From Acidimicrobiia bacterium (GTDB taxonomy: Bacteria > Actinomycetota > Acidimicrobiia > Spongiisociales > UBA5794), in contig DASWKR010000072.1 of assembly GCA_036396535.1 (NCBI GenBank), positions 1-63,260 on the forward strand: 63,260 bases of DNA. The letters are read 5' to 3'. Below, one piece after another: positions 24,597 through 33,613 of the stretch. The notes under the pieces were generated by a model. The model had not been told where the DNA came from, ran no database searches, and saw nothing but the letters and a program-made list of their open reading frames with translations. The position numbers and the translations under genes were made by a program. Numbering within the stretch: position 1 is the stretch's first letter; each line of letters starts with the position of its first letter.

Positions 24597-24740
24597 TCAG
24601 TGCCCGAAGGTGCGGCCAACCGATTGGTTGGCGCTGCTGTCGTGAGCCTCTCGTTTCGCCTTCTTGTCGAGGCGCTTTTCCTTGAGACCCTTGGCGGCCG
24701 CCTTCTTGCTGCTCCTGCCGCCCTTGTCCTTGGTTCCCAT
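24597..24740 (-). CDS. Small lysine-rich basic protein
   Basis: 47-residue, strongly basic protein beginning MGTKDKGGRSSKKAAAKG. Lys/Arg make up about a third of it, and it is predicted disordered. Similar short Lys-rich proteins are scattered in actinobacteria without known role; nucleic-acid binding is only a guess from charge. ATG at 24740 follows GGGAGG at good spacing, which supports translation. It converges with the glycan genes. Confidence 0.65.
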   Translation of the reverse strand: MGTKDKGGRSSKKAAAKGLKEKRLDKKAKREAHDSSANQSVGRTFGH

Positions 24741-24916
24741 CAGTGCCTCCCGGCCGGCGACCGAAACGGTCGCCACAAGCCATTCTCCCACACGAGGACG
24801 GCGACGGCTCCCGCCGCATGGTCGCCCGGCGGCCACCACCTGCGGGTTGGGGCCTCGCTACGCTCGGCGGCCCGGGCCACGCGGTGCTCGGTGGACCGAT
24901 CGACGAGGAGGCGGGG

Positions 24917-25333
24917 TTGGACATCATCGACAGGCACTTCGCCGCCGAGAACGCCCACGACGTCCAGGCGACGCTGGATACGTACACCGACGACATCGTC
25001 TGGGACGACGTCACCCACCCCGATGCGCCGTTCCACGGGAAGGAAGCGGTCGGGAATGTGTACTCCTCGATCATCGACGCCATCCCGGATGTCGTGCTCG
25101 ACTCGGTCAAGCGATTCACCGGGGAGGGCGGACGATTCGTCGTCGACGAGTCCGTCCTCACCGGCCATGTGCGCGGTGAGTGGGCCGGCATGGACGGGGC
25201 CGGAGCACCGGTCGAGGTGCGGATCCTCCACATCTTCGAACTGCGCGACGGGCTCATCTGTTACGAGAACGCCTGGTTCAACGCAGCCGATGTGCAGAGA
25301 CAGATCCTCGATTGGAAAGCCACCGCCGGGTGA
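24917..25333 (+). CDS. SnoaL/NTF2-like protein
   Basis: Cone-shaped alpha+beta barrel protein of 138 residues. DIIDRHFAAENAHDVQATLDTYTDDIVWDDV is the standard helix-strand opening of SnoaL-like proteins, and FHGKEAVGNVYSSII and VEVRILHIFELRDGLICYENAWFNAADVQRQ complete the fold. Members are isomerases, hydrolases or binding proteins; the active site cannot be assigned. I chose TTG at 24917 because GAGGAGG lies 5-11 nt upstream. It ends close to the convergent XRE regulator. Confidence 0.82.
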   Translation: MDIIDRHFAAENAHDVQATLDTYTDDIVWDDVTHPDAPFHGKEAVGNVYSSIIDAIPDVVLDSVKRFTGEGGRFVVDESVLTGHVRGEWAGMDGAGAPVEVRILHIFELRDGLICYENAWFNAADVQRQILDWKATAG

Positions 25334-25412
25334 CCGGCCCATCCCGGTTCGCTCGAGCGGTCGCTCCGAGAACGGGCCAGTCGAACGGGACGGGAAGGAA
25401 CGCCCTCGGGCG

Positions 25413-26060
25413 TCAGACGGGAGCGGCGTTCCCACTCTCGCGCCCGACCACGAACCAGATGGCGTGAACCGGGACGTCCCCCTTGTTGAAGAGGCGGTGA
25501 GGCCTGGTGGAGTCGAAGGCGATCGAGTGGCCCGGTGTCAACTCGTACTCGTGGAAGCCGATCTGGATACCGAGCGTGCCGGACATCACATAGCCGTACT
25601 CGCGCCCGTGATGGCGCATCAGCGACTCATCCGGTGTCGACGAGCCGCCCACCTCGTAGGTGGCGTGCAGGAAGTCGACCCCGTCCTCCGACGTGGCAGT
25701 GAGCTCTTCCCACCTCACTCCGGACTCCAGGTCGATCCACTGACGGTCCTCGGGACGAACGAGCGGCGATTCCTCATCCGCTGAAGCGACAGGGCGATCG
25801 CTGTCGTCGTAGTCGTCGCCCCTGATCACTCGGTCGAGGGACACGTTCAGCTCGGTGACGATGGCGTACAGGGTGCCCACGGAGGGCTTCGAGAGGCCGC
25901 TCTCCACCTGCGAGATCATGCTGGCCGACAAGCCCAGCCGTCTGGCGAGCTCGCGCTGGCTGATGCCGGCGTTGGTTCGCTCTTCGCGGAGCCGATCTCC
26001 GATCCGCTCGAGATTGTCGAGGAGGTCCGCCCGTTGCCCGTCGCTCACATCAACATCCAT
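25413..26060 (-). CDS. XRE-family regulator with C-terminal cupin
   Basis: Transcription factor of 215 residues. Residues ~18-75 are a Cro/CI helix-turn-helix (RLREERTNAGISQRELARRLGLSAS; MISQVESGLSKPSVGTLYAIV). Residues ~110-205 are a small-molecule-sensing cupin (HHGREYGYVMSGTLGIQIG and ELTPGHSIAFDSTRPHRLFN). Such XRE-cupin proteins control uptake and breakdown of amines, amino acids or purines. It overlaps the SDR gene by 16 nt and faces the bicupin/amidohydrolase/ABC operon, so it probably regulates that operon. Confidence 0.92.
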   Translation of the reverse strand: MDVDVSDGQRADLLDNLERIGDRLREERTNAGISQRELARRLGLSASMISQVESGLSKPSVGTLYAIVTELNVSLDRVIRGDDYDDSDRPVASADEESPLVRPEDRQWIDLESGVRWEELTATSEDGVDFLHATYEVGGSSTPDESLMRHHGREYGYVMSGTLGIQIGFHEYELTPGHSIAFDSTRPHRLFNKGDVPVHAIWFVVGRESGNAAPV

Positions 26061-26743
26061 CCGCCGTCGACATAGAGGTTGATCCCGTTCATTGCCTTGT
26101 TCTCGAGGAGGAAGGCGGTGGCGTCGACCACATCGGCCATGGTGGCGAGGCGCCCTGTTGGTGTCTGGCGGACCACGGCGTCCAACTGCTTGCCTTCCCA
26201 GAACGGGCTGTCACCGACGATCCCGGGATGAATGGCGTTGAAGCGGATGGGCGCCAGCTCGATCGCCAGCGTTCGGATGAGGCTGCTGACTCCTCCGTTG
26301 ACGGTGGTCACGGTGGTGGAGCCCGGGTACGGCCGATCCTTGGCTCGGCCGCCGAACAGAACCACGGAGCTGTCGGTCGAGAGCCTGTCGATGAGGGTGT
26401 GGATCGTCTGCGTGTATCCGACCAGCTTCATCGTCGTGAGGTACAGGGCCGACGCCACCGTGTAGTCGCGGATCGGATTGTTGTCTCTGGCGATGGCAGC
26501 GAGGACGAGCCGTGAGACCGGTCCCACCTCGCTGAGCGAGCCGGCGATCGACTCGGGGTCGCTCAGGTCGATCCCGAGGCTCGTGACGCCGTCACCGATG
26601 CCGGCGGCGATCTCGGCCGACCGCGCCGGGTCGCGACCGGTGATGATCACAGGTGCGTCACGTGCCTGGTAGTGGCGAGCGACCTCCCGTCCCAGGCCAC
26701 CCGTCCCGCCGACGATGAGAACTGAGCCCTCGGCCAATGTCAC
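26045..26743 (-). CDS. Short-chain dehydrogenase/reductase
   Basis: NAD(P)-dependent oxidoreductase-like protein of 232 residues. GGTGGLGREVA is the TGxxxGxG-type dinucleotide motif. The usual YxxxK catalytic pair is not evident: the region reads GSTTVTTVNGGVSSLIRTLAIEL, so the Tyr and Lys seem replaced. The end INLYVDGGWMLM is normal for the family. It may bind cofactor without standard catalysis. GTG at 26743 follows GAGGAG. Co-transcribed with the XRE-cupin gene and divergent from the catabolic operon. Confidence 0.85.
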   Translation of the reverse strand: MTLAEGSVLIVGGTGGLGREVARHYQARDAPVIITGRDPARSAEIAAGIGDGVTSLGIDLSDPESIAGSLSEVGPVSRLVLAAIARDNNPIRDYTVASALYLTTMKLVGYTQTIHTLIDRLSTDSSVVLFGGRAKDRPYPGSTTVTTVNGGVSSLIRTLAIELAPIRFNAIHPGIVGDSPFWEGKQLDAVVRQTPTGRLATMADVVDATAFLLENKAMNGINLYVDGGWMLM

Positions 26744-27133
26744 GACTCCTCGCCTCGAAGTGAACTGAGCATATACGTCCGGGCTCGCCGTGTGCAGTGA
26801 GGCTGAACGATCCGGCCATCGGACCCGCATCGTCCCTACCCGTCATCGAGATCCAGAGCCGTGGCAGGCACGGAGCTGTCCCAGACACGGTATGGCCGGT
26901 GCGACGAGGATTCCGTCATTTTGCATGGCTCAGGAGGGCAGTCCGTGTGTAGTGTCACTGATCGTGAGGGGAACTCCGATCCTGTCGTGGCAGTGATCGG
27001 CCTCGATTGGACGGGAGGCGCCGGTCGCTGAGAGCGGCGAGACCGTCCCCCAGCCGGATTAGAGCGGCAGAGGGGTGAGGGATGGGGAGCCCAAGACTCG
27101 AGCCCGAGCCTTCCTCGGGGGTGAAGAGGTCTG
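26744..27133. promoter_or_regulatory. Divergent promoter region of the heterocycle operon
   Basis: 390 bp between the SDR/XRE unit and the bicupin operon. On the minus strand a -10-like TATATG at 26770-26775 suits the SDR start. AGTGTCACT at 26951-26959 is a small palindrome, and ATCG-type half-sites occur around 26960-26983. No strong operator is recognisable, and I see no small gene. Confidence 0.4.
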
Positions 27134-28039
27134 ATGGCCGATCACATCGTCAAGAGCGCAGGTGATCTGCGGTACTCGACACCGGTCGAGTTCTCGGACA
27201 AGAGCCGCGGGTACAGCGCCGACTCGGTTGTCGACGAAGCGGGCGGGGCGGTTCAGATGGGCTTTCGCGTTGCCAGGCTCGAGCCCGGTGGTCGAGTAGA
27301 AAGCCATCTCCACTCGTTCGAGGAGTCGCTCTACGTGGTAGACGGCTCGCTGATCGTCACAACGCCGGAAGGCGCCTTCGAGCTGACCTCCGGCGACTAC
27401 GGACTGCTGCCTGTCGGCGTCGTCCACTCGTTCAGCAACACCTCGGCGCTGCCGGTCTCGTTCGCCGAGATGAAGGCGCCGTTGCCTCGTCAGAGTGCCG
27501 CCTTCGACACTCACTTCACCGCCTCCCTCCCGAGCGGCCCCGCCAGGGTCATCGATGTCCGAGATCCGCGCAACCGTCGCTTCGGTCACATCGACGCCGA
27601 ATCGATGGATCCGGCCATGCAGACCCAGGACCGTCTGGCGGTCAGTGCCAGCATGCGGACTGCGCTGCTGGTCTACAGCGGCATCAGCGTCAAGATGATG
27701 GTCGACTCGGACCTGGGCGCCGACCTCTCGACGATGTTCATGGTGCAGTACGAGCTCGGAGGGTTCGCCGGTGCCCACGACCATCCTCTCGAGGAGGCCT
27801 ATCTGATCCTGGATGGGGAGGTCGAGGCGGCGTTCGATGGCACGACGTACCAGCTCGGTCCCGGGGACGTCGCCTGGGCCGGTGTGGGATGCGTCCACGA
27901 GTTCCGCAACATCGGAACTGGCCGCGTCACATGGCTGGAAACGCAAGCGCCCCAGCCCCCGGCGAGGCACTCGTACCGATTCGCCCGCGACTGGGCGTAC
28001 CTCGAAGCCGCCCTCGCCGAAGAAGCCCAGGGCGGGTGA
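27134..28039 (+). CDS. Bicupin resembling (S)-ureidoglycine aminohydrolase
   Basis: Two-cupin protein of 301 residues similar in layout to ureidoglycine aminohydrolase (AllE/YlbA), which takes ammonia off ureidoglycine in purine breakdown. Cupin one has HLHSFEESLYVVDGSLIV and GDYGLLPVGVVHSF; cupin two has HDHPLEEAYLILDGEVEAAF and GDVAWAGVGCVHEFRN, with His, Glu and Gln/His metal ligands. Both barrels keep the H-x-H and E ligands, as expected of an active metal site in at least one. First gene of the heterocycle operon, so ureide or cyclic amide metabolism is a reasonable inference, not proof. Confidence 0.78.
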   Translation: MADHIVKSAGDLRYSTPVEFSDKSRGYSADSVVDEAGGAVQMGFRVARLEPGGRVESHLHSFEESLYVVDGSLIVTTPEGAFELTSGDYGLLPVGVVHSFSNTSALPVSFAEMKAPLPRQSAAFDTHFTASLPSGPARVIDVRDPRNRRFGHIDAESMDPAMQTQDRLAVSASMRTALLVYSGISVKMMVDSDLGADLSTMFMVQYELGGFAGAHDHPLEEAYLILDGEVEAAFDGTTYQLGPGDVAWAGVGCVHEFRNIGTGRVTWLETQAPQPPARHSYRFARDWAYLEAALAEEAQGG

Positions 28040-28148
28040 CCATGGGGCGAACTATGGCCGGTTCTGGCGCGACATGCAGGTCTCTGGGAGCGATGGCTGT
28101 CGCACGGGAAGCGCGACGACAGCGCCTGCGATCGTCACGGAGCAGGTC

Positions 28149-29489
28149 GTGACCTCGAAGACCCTGATCCGCGGCGGCTACGTCCTCACTCTGGGGGCCA
28201 AGACAGCCAACCTCGCCGAGGGCGACGTTCTCGTCGAGGACGGCACAGTCGTCGAAGTCGGTCCCGGGTTGCGTGACCGTGACGCCGAGGTCGTGGACGC
28301 CTCGGGCACCATCGTCATGCCGGGGTTCGTCGACACCCACCGACATGTCTGGAAGTCGCTCTTCAAGAGTCTCGGTGACGGCGGCTCCGATGGGGCGGGC
28401 CCGGTGCCGGCGGCAGTCGTCGGGCATCACCATCGCCCGGAGGACGTCTACGCCGCCACCCTCACCGGGTTGCTGGGGGCGGTCGAGGCAGGTATCACAA
28501 CCGTCGTCGATTGGTCCGACATCCAGTTCGACGCCCGATACACCGATGCCGCCCTGCAGGCGCACGCCGACGCCGGGCTGCGGACGGTGTTCGTCCACTC
28601 CGCCCCGCACTGGGCCGAGAGCCACGAGGATGTCAGACCGGCGTTGCGCCGTCTCGCCGGCATGAGCGCCAGCGCCCCGGGGTCGCCGACCACGTTCGCC
28701 TACGGGCCGATCGATCCGAAGCGGTCCGACCTCGACCGCGCCGCCGACGAGTGGGCCTTGGCCCGAGAGCTCGGCCTCCGCATCCATGCCCACGCCGGCT
28801 CGGAGGCGTCCGACCGAGGCGTCGTCTCCTCTTTGGCCGAGCGTGGCCTCCTCGGCGAGGACGTCACGCTCGTCCACTGCTCCCACCTGGACGACGCCGA
28901 GCTCGACGCCATCGCCTCGACCCGGACTGCGGTGTCGGTGACGCCTGCGAGTGACATGGCCGGGGGTCGAGGGAGGCCCCCGACCCAGCAGCTGATCGAC
29001 CGAGGCATCCGGCCCGGACTCGGCGTCGACGACGAACGGGTGGCGCCGGGTGACATGTTCGCCCAGATGCGGGCGTTGATCTCGCTCCAGCACGCCACGC
29101 TTTTCGACCTCAAGCTCGCCGGGAAGGGCGGAATCCCGAATCTCCTCAGCACCCGAGACGTGATCCGCTACGCCACGCTCGACGGCGCTCGCACCGCCGG
29201 CCTCGGTGGCGTCACCGGATCGATCGAGCCGGGCAAGCAGGCGGACATCGTCGTGCTGCGCGCCGACCGCCCGAACGTCTTCCCGATCAACGACCCGATC
29301 GGTGCAGTGGTGTGGGGCATGGACACGTCGAACCTCGACTCGGTCTTCGTAGCAGGCAGGGCACTCATGCGCGGCGGCGTCCTCCAGGCAGACGTGGCAC
29401 GGGCCCGAAAGCTGGCGACCGCGGCACAGGGCCGAGTCGGCGCCGCCGCCGGGCTGATCGTGGGGACGGTCTCAGGAGGTGAGCGGTGA
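28149..29489 (+). CDS. Amidohydrolase-family deaminase/hydrolase (1)
   Basis: TIM-barrel metallohydrolase of 446 residues, of the cytosine/guanine deaminase and atrazine chlorohydrolase-like branch (COG0402). Metal ligands visible: His64 and His66 in VDTHRH, His213/His215 in HAHAG, the VHCSHLDD histidines and the Asp pair in GLGVDDE. The small beta-sandwich is built from TLIRGGYVLTLG and the C-terminal GKQADIVVLRAD. GTG at 28149 follows GGAGCAGG. It overlaps the first permease gene (GTGA). The substrate is probably a nitrogen heterocycle taken up by the adjoining transporter. Confidence 0.88.
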   Translation: MTSKTLIRGGYVLTLGAKTANLAEGDVLVEDGTVVEVGPGLRDRDAEVVDASGTIVMPGFVDTHRHVWKSLFKSLGDGGSDGAGPVPAAVVGHHHRPEDVYAATLTGLLGAVEAGITTVVDWSDIQFDARYTDAALQAHADAGLRTVFVHSAPHWAESHEDVRPALRRLAGMSASAPGSPTTFAYGPIDPKRSDLDRAADEWALARELGLRIHAHAGSEASDRGVVSSLAERGLLGEDVTLVHCSHLDDAELDAIASTRTAVSVTPASDMAGGRGRPPTQQLIDRGIRPGLGVDDERVAPGDMFAQMRALISLQHATLFDLKLAGKGGIPNLLSTRDVIRYATLDGARTAGLGGVTGSIEPGKQADIVVLRADRPNVFPINDPIGAVVWGMDTSNLDSVFVAGRALMRGGVLQADVARARKLATAAQGRVGAAAGLIVGTVSGGER

Positions 29490-30538
29490 CCACGACCCGC
29501 GCTCCGTCCGCCGCCATCACCTCCTTCGTCGTCGCTTCTCGCTACCTGCCGGTCTACCTGGCGCTCCTCCTGCTCCTGGTCGTCGCATCGATCTGGGCTC
29601 CGGCGGCGCTGAGCGAAGTCGCCATCCGTGCCATGCTCCCTTACGGAGCCCTGCTGGCCGTGACTGCCCTCGGCCAGATGCTGGTGATCATGACCGGCGG
29701 CATCGACCTCAGCATTCCCGGCACGATGAGCCTGGCTGCCGTGATCGTCGTCGGGGTCGGTGGCGGTTCGAACGAGAACCTCGGGATCGCTCTGGCCGCC
29801 GCCCTCGGCGCCGCCGCCCTCGTCGGACTGGTCAACGGCATCCTCATCGGCGCCCTCAAGCTCAACGCGCTCATCGTCACCCTGGCCGTCGGCCAGATCG
29901 TGATCGGCTTCGTCAGCCGGTACAGCGCACGGTTCCCCGTGCAGAGCCCGGTGCCGCCGGCGCTGTCCGACTGGACCTCGAGTCGCGTCTTCGGAGCCAG
30001 CCCGGTCTTCTGGCTGGGGGTGGCGTTGACGATCGTCCTCATCGTCGGGCTGCGCTACACGAACATCGGCCGGAGGTTCCAGGCGGTGGGAGCGAACCCG
30101 GTGGCGTCTTCGGTGGTTGGGGTGCGCGTCAGCCTGAATCAGATCCTGGTGTACGCCGTCGCTGCGGTGTTCTACGCCGCGGCAGGGATCGCCCTGGCCG
30201 GCCTCCTTCGCAGTCCGGGAGCAAGCGTCGGCGGCCAGTACCTGCTCGGGCCCATCGCCGCGGTCGTGATCGGCGGCGCCTCACTCACCGGGGGCCTGGC
30301 CAGCCCCCTCTCAACGTTCGCCGCCGCCTTCTTCCTCACCGGCCTCAATCAGATGATGCGGACCATGGGCCTGCCGACGGCTCTCCAGTTCGTGGTGTTC
30401 GGCCTGGTCATCATCGGCGGCATGCTGGTTTCGGGCGATCGGATCATCAAAGGCGTGGAGCGGCTGCTCCGCGAACGGCGACGATCGAGTCATCCGGAAG
30501 TACGAAAAACGGTGAGCTCCATCGACGAGACGGGTTGA
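29486..30538 (+). CDS. Ribose-type ABC transporter permease (1)
   Basis: Membrane subunit of 350 residues of the RbsC/BPD_transp_2 family, about 9-10 helices. LGQMLVIMTGGIDLSIPGTMSLAAV is the family's GGIDLSxG signature, and ANPVASSVVGVRV and GASLTGGLASPLSTFAAAFF are the coupling-helix and late-helix motifs. It starts inside the amidohydrolase stop codon. With the second permease half fused at 33610 it would make a heterodimeric channel, as in nucleoside importers. Confidence 0.93.
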   Translation: MTTTRAPSAAITSFVVASRYLPVYLALLLLLVVASIWAPAALSEVAIRAMLPYGALLAVTALGQMLVIMTGGIDLSIPGTMSLAAVIVVGVGGGSNENLGIALAAALGAAALVGLVNGILIGALKLNALIVTLAVGQIVIGFVSRYSARFPVQSPVPPALSDWTSSRVFGASPVFWLGVALTIVLIVGLRYTNIGRRFQAVGANPVASSVVGVRVSLNQILVYAVAAVFYAAAGIALAGLLRSPGASVGGQYLLGPIAAVVIGGASLTGGLASPLSTFAAAFFLTGLNQMMRTMGLPTALQFVVFGLVIIGGMLVSGDRIIKGVERLLRERRRSSHPEVRKTVSSIDETG

Positions 30539-30614
30539 GAAAGGAGACGCGCATCCTGACGAGTCTCAATCGGAAGACGAGGACAAGAGCCAACGGCTCT
30601 CTTGGAGGAGGAAC

Positions 30615-32018
30615 ATGAAACCGAGCAGAATCATCGGCCTCTTGGCCGTGTTCGTGCTCGTCGCGGCTGCCTGCGGCGGCGACGGCGACGACACCACGAC
30701 CACGGTCGGCGGCGGAGAGACGACGACGACGGCCGCAGCAGCCCCGAGCACGACTGCCGCCGGCGGCGGGGAGTCGACCACTACCACGGCGGCGGCGACC
30801 ACCACCGCGGCCCCGAGTGACAACCCGCTCGCCGATTACGGCGAGACTCTCGATGCGGATCCGGCGCTGATCGACAAGGCACTGGGACCGGTGACGCCAT
30901 CGGACGAGGCGAGCTGGAACATCATCCTGGCGTCGGTGGCCCGCGCCAACCAGGACCTCGATCAGGCCAGGATCGACAAGGCGATCGAGTGCTGGAGCAA
31001 CCAGGAGTGTGACACCGGAAGCGGCGGTGAGCTGGTGATGGGTTATGCCGACGGTGGCGGCAACACCGTCAACGTGTGGCGGGCAGTCAGTCACATGGAG
31101 GCAATCCTCCAGGCCCTCACCTACCCCGAGATCGGAGCCATCGTCTCGACCGCGGCCGACTTCAACCCTGATGTGGCCGTCCACGTCAACGACATCCGGT
31201 TCCTGATCCAGCGGGGCGTCGACTTCATCGTCGGCTACCCGGATCAGGGTGTGGGCCTGGCCGACGTCGTTCGCGAGGCAGAGGCGGCCGGCATCGAGTA
31301 CATCGCCTTCTCGGCCGGCTACGTCGGTCTTCCCGATCAGCAAGGCGCCCTCATCCCAGGTGAGGACCATCTGACCGTGGTCGGCGAGGACCTGTGTGAT
31401 CTCGGCGAGAGCTTCGCCACCGTCTTGAACGATGGGGTCGGCACCGGCGAGGTGGCACTCCTGGGCGGCACCCCGGGGAACGCTCTGTCGCTCGGATGGC
31501 AGCGATGCACCATCGATGCTCTCGGCGGCGAGGTGGAGCTGGCGAACCCACCGGCCAACGCTGACAGCACCACCGGCGACACCAGCTGGTTCCCGCCGAT
31601 CATCCCGGACGTGTTCCGCGGGCTGCTCTCCACCAACCCCGACATCAAGGGCTGGGCCTACGAGTACGCCGATGGGATGTTCTTCGGGCTCCCCGTGTTC
31701 ACCGAGCTGGGAATCTCCCTGGAGGGAACGACCATGGCCCTGCGCACGGACGAGCAGAGCCTGTTCTGCGATTGGGCCGAGCGCAACGACCCGACGTACA
31801 ACATCTTCTACTCGGCCGGTGGCAACTTCCAGTCTCGGATCGGAGTCACCGCAGCCATGCTCGACGAGAAAGGGGCCGAGGTCCCAGGCCAGATCATCGT
31901 GCCGCACGTGATGCGACAAGTGACGGCCGACGACTGCAACCCGGATCGGGCGACCGAGGCCGTGTCCGGGACGTCGCTGGTGCCCGACCCGGTGCTGCGA
32001 CTCATGTTCGGCGGCTGA
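30615..32018 (+). CDS. Substrate-binding lipoprotein of the ABC importer
   Basis: Exported solute-binding protein of 467 residues. Lipobox VAAACGG at about residues 16-22 anchors it to the membrane, followed by a Thr/Ala-rich linker to residue ~70. The Peripla_BP_4-like body starts near GELVMGYADGGG and includes GVDFIVGYPDQGVGLADVVREAEAAGIEYIA-like sugar-binding-protein folds and LLSTNPDIKGWAYEY. It is longer than ribose-binding protein because of the linker and an N-terminal insert. GGAGGAGG precedes the ATG. Ligand unknown. Confidence 0.92.
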   Translation: MKPSRIIGLLAVFVLVAAACGGDGDDTTTTVGGGETTTTAAAAPSTTAAGGGESTTTTAAATTTAAPSDNPLADYGETLDADPALIDKALGPVTPSDEASWNIILASVARANQDLDQARIDKAIECWSNQECDTGSGGELVMGYADGGGNTVNVWRAVSHMEAILQALTYPEIGAIVSTAADFNPDVAVHVNDIRFLIQRGVDFIVGYPDQGVGLADVVREAEAAGIEYIAFSAGYVGLPDQQGALIPGEDHLTVVGEDLCDLGESFATVLNDGVGTGEVALLGGTPGNALSLGWQRCTIDALGGEVELANPPANADSTTGDTSWFPPIIPDVFRGLLSTNPDIKGWAYEYADGMFFGLPVFTELGISLEGTTMALRTDEQSLFCDWAERNDPTYNIFYSAGGNFQSRIGVTAAMLDEKGAEVPGQIIVPHVMRQVTADDCNPDRATEAVSGTSLVPDPVLRLMFGG

Positions 32019-32047
32019 TGAGCGAGGGCGATCCGAGAGGAGGGTCG

Positions 32048-33613
32048 ATGCCGGGTGACGTCGTCCTCGAGCTGACGGGTGTGTCCCGCCAGTTCGGGGC
32101 GGTCCGAGCGCTGACCGACGTCAGCTTCGACTGCCGCGCCGGCGAGGTCCACGCCGTCGTCGGCGAGAACGGCTCCGGCAAGTCGACCCTCCTCGGGATC
32201 GCCAGCGGGTTCGTCGACCCCGATCTGGGCACCGTCCAGATCGGGGGCAGAACCCTCCGTCGCGACTCTCCTGCGTTGGCCAGGCGGCTGGGCCTGGCAA
32301 TGGCCTATCAGGACACATCGCTCGTCCTGGCCGAGCCGGTGAAGAACAACCTCTATCTGGCGGCACCAGAGGAGCAGCGGCCTCCGTACTGGCGGAGGAA
32401 GAGATGGGCGAGGAAGCTGCTCGCCGATTTCGATCTCGATCTCGAGTTGTTCCCCGATGCCCCCGCAGGCCTACTCACCTTGGCCGACCGCCAGCTCTTC
32501 GAGGTCGCCAAGGCGCTGGTCACCGACCCGAAGGTGCTCCTCCTCGACGAGCCGACCACGGCGTTGGGACCGGACGAGGTCGAGGCGCTCCATCGCACCG
32601 TCGCCGCATGCCGGGCCCGGGGAGTCGGTGTTGTGTACGTGAGCCACCGCCTGCCCGAGGTCCTGGAGATCGCCGACCGGATCACCGTCCTCCGGGACGG
32701 CCGCAAGCAAGGCACCTTCGACGCTCGCCGGACCACCGAAGCGGAGCTGGTCGAGCTGATCGTCGGCCGCCCCTTCGAGGCGGCCTTTCCTCCACCCGCT
32801 CTCTTGGAAGCCGAGCGCCGCGACGTCCTCACCGTCGAAGGGCTCCAGGGCCAGTCGTTCGGTCCGGTCAGCTTCACCCTGGAGAACGGAGAGATCGTCG
32901 GCATCGCCGGAGCCGAGGGAAACGGCCAAGCACAGCTCTTCGACTGCCTCGCCGGCCGCCAAGCACCCAAGGCCGGGCGCGTGGTGTGCGACGGTCGGGA
33001 ACTGTCACTCGTCTCCACCCACGAGGCGGTGCGGGCCGGTCTCATGCTGCTGCCCGGCGACCGCAAGCACGAAGCGCTCATGACGGTGCTCGGGGTCAAG
33101 GTGAACGCGACCATCCAGTCTCTGCGCCGCTTCTCCGCCTTCGGGTTGCTCCGAAGACGGGCGGAGCGGCGTACCGTCTCCGACCTGGTCGAACAGCTGG
33201 AGATCAGGACGCCGTCGCTCGACCAGCCGGTCGAGTTCCTCTCCGGCGGCAACCAGCAGAAGGTCTCGGTGGCCAGGTCATTCCTCAGGGAACCCGTGGT
33301 GATCATGGCGTACGAGCCAACTCAGGGCGTCGACGTCGGCTCCCGGTTCGACATCTACAACGCGCTGCGGGCCAGAACGGATGTCGGGACCGCACTCCTC
33401 GTCAAGTCGAGCGACCCAATCGAGCTGGCCGGACTCTGTGACCGGGTTCTGGTCATGTCACGAGGACAGTTCATCGAGGAGATCCCCGGCGACGAGCTCA
33501 CCGAACTGCGCATCGTCGAGGCGATCGTGCGAGGCCCTGGCCTCTCCAAGGCGGGACGTTCTCCGCTCGGTGTCGCCATGCCCAAGGCGCCACCTGTCAA
33601 GGAAGCACCGTGA
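32048..33613 (+). CDS. Double-NBD ABC ATPase, RbsA-like
   Basis: Energy-coupling ATPase of 521 residues with two nucleotide-binding domains. Domain one has Walker A GENGSGKST with Lys45 and Walker B VLLLDEPTTAL, but its signature LTLADRQ is degenerate. Domain two has signature LSGGNQQK, a degenerate Walker A (GAEGNGQ) and a Walker B in which the Asp before the Glu is Tyr422 (MAYEPTQGVD). One composite site is therefore likely canonical. I chose ATG 32048 with GAGGAGGG upstream; an ATG at 32018 overlaps the previous stop and is an alternative. It overlaps the next gene (GTGA). Confidence 0.93.
   Translation: MPGDVVLELTGVSRQFGAVRALTDVSFDCRAGEVHAVVGENGSGKSTLLGIASGFVDPDLGTVQIGGRTLRRDSPALARRLGLAMAYQDTSLVLAEPVKNNLYLAAPEEQRPPYWRRKRWARKLLADFDLDLELFPDAPAGLLTLADRQLFEVAKALVTDPKVLLLDEPTTALGPDEVEALHRTVAACRARGVGVVYVSHRLPEVLEIADRITVLRDGRKQGTFDARRTTEAELVELIVGRPFEAAFPPPALLEAERRDVLTVEGLQGQSFGPVSFTLENGEIVGIAGAEGNGQAQLFDCLAGRQAPKAGRVVCDGRELSLVSTHEAVRAGLMLLPGDRKHEALMTVLGVKVNATIQSLRRFSAFGLLRRRAERRTVSDLVEQLEIRTPSLDQPVEFLSGGNQQKVSVARSFLREPVVIMAYEPTQGVDVGSRFDIYNALRARTDVGTALLVKSSDPIELAGLCDRVLVMSRGQFIEEIPGDELTELRIVEAIVRGPGLSKAGRSPLGVAMPKAPPVKEAP

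Noticed and set aside
25334-25412. Terminator hairpin between the SnoaL-like and XRE genes
   Set aside because: Partial pairing of GGCCC/GGGCC-type arms exists but with long unpaired stretches; too weak to call.
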